Positions 1 to 5,788 are shown, counted from the stretch's first letter. The stretch: 5,788 nt of DNA from Holosporales bacterium (GCA_031275915.1 JAISOC010000008.1:1-5788), one strand, 5' to 3'. Made by a program: numbers and translations. The notes: generated from the sequence alone by a model not told the origin.

Positions 1-1
1 T

Positions 2-142
2 CCTCTGTTACACTTTCACTTCACTCGATTCTATAACATGAGCCACAAAGCGGTCAATGAGATAGTGGCACAGGGATTGATAACTAATTGTAGTATCTTA
101 TCTTCTATAAACACTGTTAGAAGTAGCGTTAGCGAACGATAA
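2..142 (+). CDS. possible 3' end of an unidentified gene entering from the left edge
   Basis: This frame is open from the window edge to a TAA at 140-142, giving about 46 residues. An internal ATG at 38 begins MSHKAVNEIVAQGLITN, which reads like ordinary helical protein. I do not recognise a family. The last residues (about 112-142) run into the sequence that resembles part of dapF, so the stop codon could have been supplied by that repeat. The opposite strand also has a short open stretch here, so coding strand and reality are uncertain. Nothing upstream is visible to confirm a start or ribosome binding site. Confidence 0.25.
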   Translation, partial: PLLHFHFTRFYNMSHKAVNEIVAQGLITNCSILSSINTVRSSVSER

Positions 143-164
143 TGAGCAAGCGTACACTCCTACC
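117..164 (+). repeat. putative repeat module, intergenic copy (resembles a segment inside dapF)
   Basis: Read in the frame beginning at 117 this stretch encodes LEVALANDNEQAYTPT; dapF at 2934-2981 encodes LEVAPMSESEQTNTPT. A gapless hand alignment gives 30 of 48 identical bases and 9 of 16 identical residues, with N/S and D/E exchanges among the rest. The frame stays open from 111 to the TAG at 296-298, running through most of the adjacent palindrome. I infer a mobile or dispersed repeat. By nucleotide identity alone such a match could arise by chance in a window of this size, so the support rests mainly on its position within DapF and next to a palindrome. Confidence 0.4.
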
Positions 165-194
165 TTTTCTTTCTTCCTATACATATACTGTATT

Positions 195-315
195 TTCCTT
201 TTTGGAACAGCAGCAGAGATCCCAATTGTGAAGCGCTTGGTCAAGGTAGAAAGCGAAGCGGACCTTGACCAAGATAGAGGAGCAATTGGTACAATGTAGT
301 TCCTCCAAAAAGGAA
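195..315. repeat. large nested palindromic element (RPE-like)
   Basis: Three sets of arms nest around one centre near 254. The outer arms are TTCCTTTTTGG at 195-205 and its exact complement at 305-315 (11 bp), continued by AAC 206-208 with GTT 299-301 after a 3-base bulge. The middle arms are CCAATTG 222-228 and CAATTGG 283-289. The inner arms are CTTGGTCAAGGT 236-247 and ACCTTGACCAAG 262-273 (12 bp perfect, 14-base loop). Weaker matches (TGAGC 143-147 with GCTCA 326-330, GTAC 152-155 with 317-320) may extend it. Size and nesting resemble Rickettsia palindromic elements. Long open frames cross it on both strands (plus 111-298, minus 331-98), as expected of an element tolerated inside genes. 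The arms are seen directly; membership in a repeat family is inference. Confidence 0.6.
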
Positions 316-344
316 GGTACACTAAGCTCAATTGATTTTTTAGA

Positions 345-361
345 GGTTCTATTCTAGAACC
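345..361. other. short hairpin just past the accD stop codon
   Basis: GGTTCTA (345-351) and TAGAACC (355-361) form a perfect 7-bp stem with a 3-base loop, starting 4 bases beyond the accD stop codon. On the accD (minus) strand the stem is followed by an A-rich rather than T-rich run, so it is not a classical intrinsic terminator for accD. On the plus strand only scattered Ts follow. It may stabilise the accD mRNA 3' end or act as a weak terminator. Confidence 0.35.
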
Positions 362-365
362 AATT

Positions 366-1214
366 CTATTTCATCAAACATAAAAGTAAAGTTCTAATTG
401 TGTTATTGAGATCTTTTCTGTGAGAAATTATATCAATCATTCCGTGTTCTCTTAGAAATTCAGATTTTTGAAACCCTTCTGGTAACTTTTGCATAATGGT
501 TTTTTCAATTACACCTGCTCCTGCAAACCCTATTAAGGCCCTTGGTTCCGCAATGTTGATATCTCCAAGCATTGCAAAAGAAGCAAGAACTCCTCCAGTT
601 GTAGGGTGGGTGAATACATTAATAAATGGCAGGCGTCTTTCCTTTAATTCGCAAATAGAGGCTACGGTTGAGGCCATTTGCATTAATGAAAACATGCCTT
701 CCTGCATTCTAGCTCCTCCAGAGGCTGTAAAAGATATTAGGGCAGACCTACTATCGATAGCAACATTAGTAGCTTTGACAAAAGATTTTCCAAGGGATAG
801 CCCCATGGACCCCCCCATAAACGCAAAATCCATAGCGAAAGCTACTACCGATTTTGAAGAAATTGTTCCATTTGCCAAAACACAGGCATCCTGCATTCCA
901 GTTTTTCTCCTTGCCTCTTTTAATCTATCTGTATATTTTTTGTTGTCTTTGAATTTTATTGGATCATCCTGTACATGGACAGTTGCTATCTCTTTAAAGG
1001 ATCCCTCATCAAACAACATTTTAAATCTTGAGTCTATAGGAAGAGGGAAATGATGATCACAGTACCCACAAACCATGTTGTTAGTTTCCAGTTCTTTCGT
1101 GTACACCATCCTTTCGCATTCTGGACACTTAGTCCAAAGCACATTATCAGATTGCTCCCTGGATCCTATAATGGCCTTTATCTTAGGGGCGACAAACTCA
1201 CTCAACCAACTCAT
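366..1214 (-). CDS. accD: acetyl-CoA carboxylase carboxyltransferase subunit beta
   Basis: AccD pairs with AccA to form the carboxyltransferase that moves the carboxyl group from biotin on AccB to acetyl-CoA, making cytoplasmic malonyl-CoA for fatty acid synthesis. The 282-residue protein has the N-terminal zinc ribbon CPEC (30-33) and CGYC (49-52). The crotonase-fold core follows: MDFAFMGGSMG (128-138), SGGARMQEG (165-173), PTTGGV (204-209) and LPEGFQKSEFL (244-254). It is slightly shorter than E. coli AccD (about 304), the difference being in the variable C-terminal tail. The usual GFAGPRVIE reads GFAGAGVIE here (229-237), losing an arginine. The ATG at 1214-1212 puts the zinc ribbon at the normal distance; no clear Shine-Dalgarno precedes it. 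It stands alone on its strand, diverging from nuoD, and no accA or folC (a common accD neighbour) is visible. Confidence 0.97.
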   Translation of the reverse strand: MSWLSEFVAPKIKAIIGSREQSDNVLWTKCPECERMVYTKELETNNMVCGYCDHHFPLPIDSRFKMLFDEGSFKEIATVHVQDDPIKFKDNKKYTDRLKEARRKTGMQDACVLANGTISSKSVVAFAMDFAFMGGSMGLSLGKSFVKATNVAIDSRSALISFTASGGARMQEGMFSLMQMASTVASICELKERRLPFINVFTHPTTGGVLASFAMLGDINIAEPRALIGFAGAGVIEKTIMQKLPEGFQKSEFLREHGMIDIISHRKDLNNTIRTLLLCLMK

Positions 1215-1293
1215 ACTGTTATGCGACTATCTTAGTTTTGATACTGCAGAGACACACATCATACCAGAAGATATATATCCAATCAAAGTTGTA

Positions 1294-1299
1294 TATAAT
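1294..1299 (+). promoter_or_regulatory. candidate -10 box for nuoD-dapF
   Basis: A perfect TATAAT lies 33 bases before the nuoD start, in the 118-base divergent spacer between accD and nuoD. No good -35 hexamer sits 16-18 bases upstream; that stretch is simply A/T alternation. In DNA this A+T-rich a TATAAT can occur by chance, so this is a candidate only. A promoter for accD on the other strand must also lie in this spacer or overlap it, but I cannot pick out convincing boxes. Confidence 0.3.
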
Positions 1300-1332
1300 A
1301 CGGTTTATAGAGAGACTGTGTTTCAATAGCAA

Positions 1333-2511
1333 ATGGGAATTGATTCTGAAGAATATATCCTTAATTTCGGGCCTCATCATCCATCAACTCATGGAGTTTT
1401 GCGTCTGATACTTAGGATGAAGGGTGAGGTAGTAATCTCTTGTGTCCCAGATATAGGGTACCTTCACAGAGGTATCGAGAAAATAGTGGAAAATAAAAAG
1501 TGGCTATCTATAACTCCTTTTATTGATAGATTAGATTATCTTGCTCCTCTACACATGGAACATGCCTACGTCTTGGCTCTAGAAGCTGTTCTTGAGATAA
1601 ATGTTCCCAAAAGAGCTGCATACATAAGAACCATTTTTGATGAATTAACAAGAATCGCAAGTCATATTATGGCAATAGGCAGTGCAGTACATAACCTTGG
1701 AATGTTAAGCCTTTTTCTATACGGATTTGAAGAACGAGAAAAAATACTTTCCATATTCGAAATGACAACTGGTTCAAGAATGCACATGAATTACTATGTC
1801 CCAGGGGGACTTTATGATGATCTCTCAGATGAAATTATACAAGAAATTAGAAAATTTATAAGAAGCACCAATTTCTATATGGATGCAGTAAAAACAATGG
1901 CTCTAGATAATAGAATATTTAAACAAAGAACAGTTGGGATTGGATTAATAACAAAAGAAATAATAAGGGATGGGGGAATAACTGGACCAATTGCCAGAGC
2001 TTCAGGAATATCGCGTGACCTCAGAAAAGATTCAAAGTATGGAGCATATTCAGATATTAATTTCGAAATAATTACTTTGAAGGAGGGTGATTGCTATTCC
2101 AGATTCGAAATCAGATATATGGAAATCAAGCAGAGCCTATCAATTATTGAACAGTGCTTGGACAAAATGCCTGGAGGGAAAATTCACGATCACTATATAT
2201 TGCGAACTCTAAGCGATAAAATATTGTTGGATAATGAAATAAAAGAAGCTGTGTACTCGTATTTTTTCGAACACGGTATTAGAGTTCCAGAAAATTCAAT
2301 GGTTTACAGAAGTACTGAAGGAGCAAGAGGAGAACTTGGAGTTTTTATATGTACTGAAAAAAAAAGAACGAAACCATATAGACTTCACGTTAGGTCCCCA
2401 AATTTTGCCCATATTCAAATGCTTGAGCAAATATTAATAGGAGTTGATATACAGGACATCACTGCTATCTTGGGTTCGTTGGACCTTATTATGGGAGATT
2501 GCGATAGATGA
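1333..2511 (+). CDS. nuoD: NADH-quinone oxidoreductase subunit D (complex I 49-kDa subunit)
   Basis: NuoD is a peripheral-arm subunit of respiratory complex I and forms much of the quinone-binding pocket next to NuoB at the membrane face. The 392-residue protein has the expected length for an unfused NuoD. It carries NFGPHHPSTHGVLRL (11-25), IGYLHRGIEK (41-50), DRLDYLAP (65-72), FEEREKI (132-138), GSRMHMNYYVPGG (147-159) and the C-terminal LDLIMGDCDR. His20 and Tyr69 are spaced like the two conserved quinone-headgroup residues of the family (His59 and Tyr108 in the bovine protein). An in-frame TAG at 1327-1329 makes the ATG at 1333 the earliest possible ATG start. No proper Shine-Dalgarno is visible; a purine run AGAGAGA (1309-1315) is too far away. 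Neither nuoC upstream nor nuoE downstream is present. The stop overlaps the dapF start in ATGA. Confidence 0.97.
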   Translation: MGIDSEEYILNFGPHHPSTHGVLRLILRMKGEVVISCVPDIGYLHRGIEKIVENKKWLSITPFIDRLDYLAPLHMEHAYVLALEAVLEINVPKRAAYIRTIFDELTRIASHIMAIGSAVHNLGMLSLFLYGFEEREKILSIFEMTTGSRMHMNYYVPGGLYDDLSDEIIQEIRKFIRSTNFYMDAVKTMALDNRIFKQRTVGIGLITKEIIRDGGITGPIARASGISRDLRKDSKYGAYSDINFEIITLKEGDCYSRFEIRYMEIKQSLSIIEQCLDKMPGGKIHDHYILRTLSDKILLDNEIKEAVYSYFFEHGIRVPENSMVYRSTEGARGELGVFICTEKKRTKPYRLHVRSPNFAHIQMLEQILIGVDIQDITAILGSLDLIMGDCDR

Positions 2512-3302
2512 TTATTAATCACGAATTATTTATTAAATTTACGAAAGCTGAGACAAATGGAAATGATTTTATAATAATTGAAGACATACCTCTTAGTATG
2601 CAAGACATTAAAAAGATCTCTGATAGAAGATATGGAATTGGAGCAGATCAAATCATTATATATAAAAGAATTTCTCAAAATTTTTATGATGTTAAATTTT
2701 TTAATTCAGATGGATCAGAGGCTGATATGTGTGGAAATGGCCTTAGTGCATTAACAAAATTTTTAGGTTTTGAAAATAAGTTTGTTGTTAAGGGACAAAA
2801 ATATATAGGTAAAGTAGAACAGAATGGAATAGTAAATATTACGGTCCCTCTTCCAACAGAAATATTGTGTGATAAAATATTGTGTAATAAAAGGTGTAAA
2901 ATTATTAATGTAGGCAATAAGCATATAGTATTATTGGAAGTAGCTCCAATGAGTGAAAGCGAACAAACGAATACACCCACAACCTTCTTTTCTCATATTA
3001 CACAATATCTTCATTTTCTTGATTCCAAAGAAAAAAACGATGTGTTAGCAGAATATAACATCCATTTTGTAAATTTTATTAAAAACGGGGTAATAGAAAT
3101 TGATTCATATGAAAGAGGGGCAGGGCATACATTATCATGTGGCAGCGGAGCAATAGCTTGTGCCTTCGCTTATGGGAATCCAAATGGAGAAACCGTTGTA
3201 CAACAAAAAGGAGGAAAATCATATGTGAAATTTTTAAAAAATACTGAGGCTGTCTTAAAAACCAAACCTAATATAGTGTTTTGTGGAGAAATCACTCTAT
3301 AA
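2508..3302 (+). CDS. dapF: diaminopimelate epimerase
   Basis: DapF interconverts LL- and meso-diaminopimelate by a cofactor-independent two-cysteine mechanism, supplying meso-DAP for peptidoglycan and lysine. The 264 residues include TNGNDF (16-21), RRYGIGADQ (40-48), SDGSEADMCGNG (67-78, catalytic Cys75) and ERGAGHTLSCGSGA (202-215, second catalytic Cys211). GNKHIV (136-141) and NIHF (184-187) occupy the places of substrate-binding asparagines. Compared from memory with E. coli DapF, the stretch after HIVLLEV is about 14 residues longer; the extra part, APMSESEQTNTPTT (146-159), coincides with a repeat-like segment also seen between 117 and 164. The start ATG overlaps the nuoD stop (ATGA), with GGGAG at 2493-2497 ten bases upstream, so coupled translation is likely. 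All catalytic motifs are intact, so activity is expected despite the insertion. Confidence 0.95.
   Translation: MIINHELFIKFTKAETNGNDFIIIEDIPLSMQDIKKISDRRYGIGADQIIIYKRISQNFYDVKFFNSDGSEADMCGNGLSALTKFLGFENKFVVKGQKYIGKVEQNGIVNITVPLPTEILCDKILCNKRCKIINVGNKHIVLLEVAPMSESEQTNTPTTFFSHITQYLHFLDSKEKNDVLAEYNIHFVNFIKNGVIEIDSYERGAGHTLSCGSGAIACAFAYGNPNGETVVQQKGGKSYVKFLKNTEAVLKTKPNIVFCGEITL
2934..2981 (+). repeat. putative in-frame repeat insertion inside dapF
   Basis: The codons for LEVAPMSESEQTNTPT here align without gaps, and in the same frame, with 117-164 upstream of the palindrome. The segment lies on a loop between two conserved DapF blocks, where the protein appears about 14 residues longer than usual. 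After removing residues 146-159, the distance to the NIHF block equals that in E. coli DapF as I recall it. I infer an in-frame insertion of a dispersed element, of which only the left portion is recognisable here; the palindromic arms found at 195-315 are not evident downstream. Confidence 0.4.
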
Positions 3303-3492
3303 ATGTTCACTGTATTATGGGAGTACTATATGAATAAGTTTACTGCTATTGGGAATATGGGTTAATTAACCTTTATAGAACTTTGGTATATCTCCAATCA
3401 CTCTCTTTTGTTTTTTTTATTAGAATAGATTTGCTGGCAATTTTGCTATTTGTACTATAGAATATTGCTTTAATAGCCTAGGTTTCTCCACA
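3303..3492 (+). other. spacer between dapF and the transporter gene
   Basis: This spacer holds no convincing gene; a 20-codon ATG frame starts right after the dapF stop but has no ribosome binding site and looks like noise. GGTTAATTAACC (3360-3371) is a perfect 12-base palindrome without a loop. A T8 run at 3411-3418 lacks a strong stem before it (only TTGG 3383-3386 with CCAA 3394-3397), so termination here is unproven. TTGCTG (3431-3436) and TACTAT (3453-3458), 16 bases apart, could serve as a weak promoter for the transporter. Confidence 0.35.
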
Positions 3493-4716
3493 ATGAGCAA
3501 TAATAATGGCTTCCTGGCTTTTCTGAAGCACAATATTCCGAAAATGATTTGGGCAATTGGAATATCCTCTCTTCTTGCCAATATTGCAACCTCTGTTATT
3601 TTTGCAGGAACAGCTTTGTATATGAAAGTAATTCTTGGAGCTACTGTTTCTACTATTGGCTTATTAGAGGCTGTAGTCGAAGCTATCTCATATGGAGTTA
3701 GAATTTTTTCTGGAGTAATAAGTGATTTTTTGCGAAGAAGAAAGGCAGTTATGATCGTTGGATTTATTCTTTTGGCTATTTCAAAGCCCCTCTTAGCCTT
3801 CTCAAAAAATGTATCACAAGTATTTTTAGCGAGGACACTTGATAGGATAGGAAATGGCATACAAGCAAGTCCAAGAGAAGCATTTATAGGTGATACGGCC
3901 CCAAGTAATGTCAAAGGAGCCTGTTATGGATTACGACAGAGCCTTGCAGTTATTGGCTCAACTCTTGGAGGAATTTTTGGAGTAATCGTTATGAAGGTTA
4001 GTAATAATGATTTCGAATTAATGTTTTTACTGGCTTCAATTCCGGCCTTTATATCTGTTTTTGTTATCATATTTGTTGTTAAAGAAAAGATGGAAGTAAA
4101 AAGCAAAAAACACTTAAGACGTCCTATAAAATTTCACGACCTTAAACTTCTTGGGGGTAAATTTTGGTTGTTAATGAGCATAGTTGTTGTATTCATGCTA
4201 GGAAGATTTAGTGAAATATTTATAGCTTTGAATGCTTGTGATAATTATGGATTGGATATAGCATACGGAACTTTAATCTCTGTTTTGTTTAATATGACAT
4301 ATGCTCTATCCTCATACCCAGCCGGAAAATTTTCTGATAAATTTGAGAAAACAACAATCTTGCTGTCTGGTTTTTTAATTTTATTAGTTGCTCATATTAC
4401 AATATACACAGCCCCCAATATATTCTTCCTATTTTTAGGAACTGTTATTTGGGGATTACAAATAGGAATTACGCAGAGCATTTTTGCAATATTGGTATCT
4501 GATTACGTCCCGAAAGATCTAAGAGGAACAGGTTTTGGAGTTTTCTATTTTGTAACTGCTATATCAACAGCTATAGCCAGCCTAAATGCTGGAATTCTAT
4601 CAAATGCCAGTGGTACAGAATCCACTGCCTTCCTATATGGAGCCGTGCTCTGTAGTTGTGCTATCATCCTCCTCCTTACCTTTAAAAAAAAATTGCATGT
4701 GCAAGATTTTAATTGA
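3493..4716 (+). CDS. major facilitator superfamily transporter (MJ1317-like)
   Basis: This 407-residue inner-membrane protein has the hydrophobic pattern of a 12-helix MFS carrier, two six-helix halves joined by a basic loop (about 198-215). The first half carries the loop 2-3 signature GVISDFLRRRK (74-84), then LDRIGNGIQASPREAFIGD (116-134) and KGACYGLRQS (141-150). These are typical of the MFS subgroup with the DR.GKG...PRDALI.D motif (MJ1317-like). The second half has a matching SDKFEK (281-286) and SDYVPKDLRGTGFGVFY (336-352). Substrate cannot be read from the sequence. The ATG at 3493 is preceded by a weak AGG (3480-3482). The frame is open back to a TAG at 3421-3423 but has no upstream ATG, and the chosen start gives a normal short N-terminus before helix 1. 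It is probably transcribed alone, converging on the LRR gene. Confidence 0.9.
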   Translation: MSNNNGFLAFLKHNIPKMIWAIGISSLLANIATSVIFAGTALYMKVILGATVSTIGLLEAVVEAISYGVRIFSGVISDFLRRRKAVMIVGFILLAISKPLLAFSKNVSQVFLARTLDRIGNGIQASPREAFIGDTAPSNVKGACYGLRQSLAVIGSTLGGIFGVIVMKVSNNDFELMFLLASIPAFISVFVIIFVVKEKMEVKSKKHLRRPIKFHDLKLLGGKFWLLMSIVVVFMLGRFSEIFIALNACDNYGLDIAYGTLISVLFNMTYALSSYPAGKFSDKFEKTTILLSGFLILLVAHITIYTAPNIFFLFLGTVIWGLQIGITQSIFAILVSDYVPKDLRGTGFGVFYFVTAISTAIASLNAGILSNASGTESTAFLYGAVLCSCAIILLLTFKKKLHVQDFN

Positions 4717-4721
4717 ACCAA

Positions 4722-4779
4722 AACAACAATGCAGATCACCATGATACTGTTTGTGAGTGATCTGCAGGTGTGTGTTGTT
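4722..4779 (-). terminator. long stem-loop between the convergent transporter and LRR genes
   Basis: The inner arms TGCAGATCAC (4730-4739) and GTGATCTGCA (4757-4766) match perfectly over 10 bp with a 17-base loop. Outer arms AACAACA (4722-4728) and TGTTGTT (4773-4779) add 7 bp across an asymmetric internal loop. On the minus strand the inner stem is followed by a T-rich stretch (TTGTTGTTTTGG), which fits a terminator for the LRR gene whose stop lies 11 bases before the structure. On the plus strand no T run follows, so it would serve the transporter gene less well, perhaps as an mRNA 3' end stabiliser. Confidence 0.65.
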
Positions 4780-4789
4780 ACCGTCTCAA

Positions 4790-5788
4790 TCAGAGAAGAT
4801 CCCAAGCTACATCTCCTGGGTATTCATTAATAGATTTCCAAGTTTTGTTATTCCACGTGTTGCCAGTAATACCATGACCTGCAGGAAGATATAGATCTAT
4901 ATTTGATGTTGCGACTCCATCAAATGCGTTATCTCCTAATGTAACTGTTATTACTCCAAAATATAGTTTTCTAAGAGAAGTACAACTAGCTAATAAATAT
5001 TTCCCACCAGTGGTTAACAAAGGTAAAGATACTTTCTCTAGAGAAGAACAGCCCTCTAATAATCCCCAACTACCACTTTCAACAGTTTCTAATGATGGCA
5101 AATCTGCTTTTTTAAGTCCAGTACATCCAGTTAATAACCCATATCCAGCACTTGCTAATAATGGTAAATATACTGATGTAAGGGAAGTACAATTGTATAA
5201 TAAATATCTCCCACCAGTGGTTAACTTAGGTAAAGATACTTTCTCTAGAGAAGAACAGCCCTCTAATAATCCCCAATTACCACTTTCAACAGTTTCTAAT
5301 GATGGCAAATCTGCTTTTTTAAGTCTAATACAACAACTTAATAAACCATATCCAGCACTTGCTAATAAAGGTAAGGATACTGTTGTAAGCGAAGTACAGC
5401 CCCATAATAAATAATTTCCAGCACTTACTAACAAAGGTAAATATACCGTTGTAAGAGAAGTACAATTGTATAATAAATAATTTCCAGCACTTACTAATTT
5501 CTTAAAGGATGCTTCTACCAGAGAAGAACAACCTCTCCAGGGGTTGGTACTAATATCTATTAACGCATAATCTCCAACTCCTACTAAAGAATCTAACCTA
5601 AGAGTATGTAACTGACTACCGGTAGCAGCACCAATTGCTTTTATTTCTTCTAACAAAGTTTTCCATATGGGAGGATCATATGTATCATAATCTCTATCAT
5701 AAGTACCAGGAGTTAGAGTAAACTCATCTATTGTAAGACTTGTTAGATATCCCCAATTAGTTATAGGAAGAGATATATTAATATTGGG
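4790..5788 (-). CDS. BspA-like leucine-rich-repeat protein, 5' end beyond the window
   Basis: The frame is open on the minus strand from the right edge to a TGA at 4792-4790: 332 visible residues with no in-frame ATG, so the start lies outside. A TTG near 5656 is an internal codon, not a needed start. Visible residues 98-279 form eight LRR units of 22, 22, 22, 25, 22, 22, 25 and 22 residues, of the type LLYNCTSLTTVYLPL, matching the LRR_5 (BspA/TpLRR) pattern. Residues 280-332 (LGDNAFDG...NIDLYLPAG...TWNNKTWKSI) are the family's usual C-terminal cap. Such proteins are known as surface adhesins or host-contact proteins in several bacteria; role and location here are inferred, as no signal peptide is visible. 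The first 97 visible residues contain no regular repeats. Two 69-residue blocks are almost identical, showing recent internal duplication. Confidence 0.85.
   Translation of the reverse strand, partial: PNINISLPITNWGYLTSLTIDEFTLTPGTYDRDYDTYDPPIWKTLLEEIKAIGAATGSQLHTLRLDSLVGVGDYALIDISTNPWRGCSSLVEASFKKLVSAGNYLLYNCTSLTTVYLPLLVSAGNYLLWGCTSLTTVSLPLLASAGYGLLSCCIRLKKADLPSLETVESGNWGLLEGCSSLEKVSLPKLTTGGRYLLYNCTSLTSVYLPLLASAGYGLLTGCTGLKKADLPSLETVESGSWGLLEGCSSLEKVSLPLLTTGGKYLLASCTSLRKLYFGVITVTLGDNAFDGVATSNIDLYLPAGHGITGNTWNNKTWKSINEYPGDVAWDLL
5003..5416. repeat. 207-bp tandem duplication inside the LRR gene
   Basis: Bases 5003-5209 and 5210-5416 are two tandem copies of a 207-bp unit, exactly 69 codons or three LRR units (25+22+22 residues). 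Over the first hundred or so bases the copies differ at only three positions, then diverge somewhat, mainly around 5116-5145 versus 5323-5352. The unit preserves the reading frame. This indicates recent duplication or gene conversion within the repeat region. Confidence 0.9.
5404..5497. repeat. 66-bp LRR-unit repeat with an exact 28-bp match
   Basis: Bases 5404-5431 recur exactly at 5470-5497, offset by 66 bp (one 22-residue LRR unit). They encode the stretch around SAGNYLL in consecutive units. It is a second, smaller scale of duplication in the same gene. Confidence 0.85.

Noticed and set aside
345..361. GGTTC...GAACC considered as a tRNA T-arm
   Set aside because: There is no acceptor stem, anticodon arm or consensus T-loop around it.
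496..1053. 185-codon plus-strand open frame
   Set aside because: It lies entirely antisense to the well-supported accD and has no recognisable domain.
1075..1329. Plus-strand open frame of 84 codons ending just before nuoD, with a tail (KVVYNTVYRETVFQ) faintly like the end of NuoC
   Set aside because: Most of it is antisense to accD, and the similarity is too short and weak; no NuoC core motif is present.
2684..2980. Minus-strand frame sharing GV..CSLS...ATSN with the minus-strand frame near 120-164
   Set aside because: As a gene it is antisense to dapF. The resemblance is the reverse reading of the repeat segment and is reported as a repeat instead.
3303..3365. 20-codon frame starting directly after the dapF stop
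   Set aside because: It has no Shine-Dalgarno or recognisable product, and short ATG frames are common in such DNA.
3420..3914. 164-codon minus-strand open frame
   Set aside because: It is antisense to the N-terminal half of the transporter, and the plus-strand product clearly matches an MFS family.
5010..5414. 134-codon plus-strand open frame with repeats
   Set aside because: It is the complementary reading of the LRR repeats; the minus strand gives a clear LRR_5 pattern with a proper cap.
5003..5497. Regular repeats considered as a CRISPR array
   Set aside because: The repeats are contiguous, codon-periodic (66 and 207 bp) and encode LRR units, with no unique spacers.

Overview
The window is A+T-rich DNA carrying ordinary bacterial housekeeping genes that are scattered rather than clustered. 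The gene set is an acetyl-CoA carboxylase subunit, one lone complex I subunit, a diaminopimelate epimerase and an MFS transporter, followed by a repeat-built LRR protein. A stand-alone NuoD (not fused to NuoC), an alphaproteobacterial-looking NuoD sequence, broken-up operons and a palindromic intergenic element all suggest a Rickettsiales-type, host-associated alphaproteobacterium. That placement is inference; no rRNA or other marker in the window settles it.

Layout. Bases 1-365 hold no convincing complete gene. They contain a possible gene tail at the left edge, a large nested palindrome (about 195-315) and a small hairpin just past the accD stop codon. accD lies on the minus strand (366-1214). 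A 118-base divergent spacer separates it from nuoD (1333-2511, plus), which overlaps dapF (2508-3302, plus) by the 4 bases ATGA. After a 190-base spacer comes an MFS transporter (3493-4716, plus). It converges on a minus-strand gene for a BspA-type leucine-rich-repeat protein (4790 to beyond the right edge), with a long stem-loop between the two 3' ends. The LRR gene is open all the way to the right edge, so its start is not in the window.

How the genes work together. AccD (fatty acid precursor malonyl-CoA), NuoD (respiratory complex I) and DapF (meso-diaminopimelate for peptidoglycan and lysine) serve separate core pathways; nuoD and dapF are likely co-transcribed and translationally coupled. 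The LRR protein is the accessory element and a candidate surface or host-interaction protein.

The most interesting signal is a possible protein-inserting palindromic repeat. A 48-base stretch beside the intergenic palindrome (117-164) resembles, in the same reading frame, a stretch inside dapF (2934-2981). That dapF stretch falls where the protein seems to carry about 14 residues more than a standard DapF. This recalls the Rickettsia palindromic elements that insert in frame into genes. The match is modest (30 of 48 bases, 9 of 16 residues by hand alignment) and needs a genome-wide repeat search.
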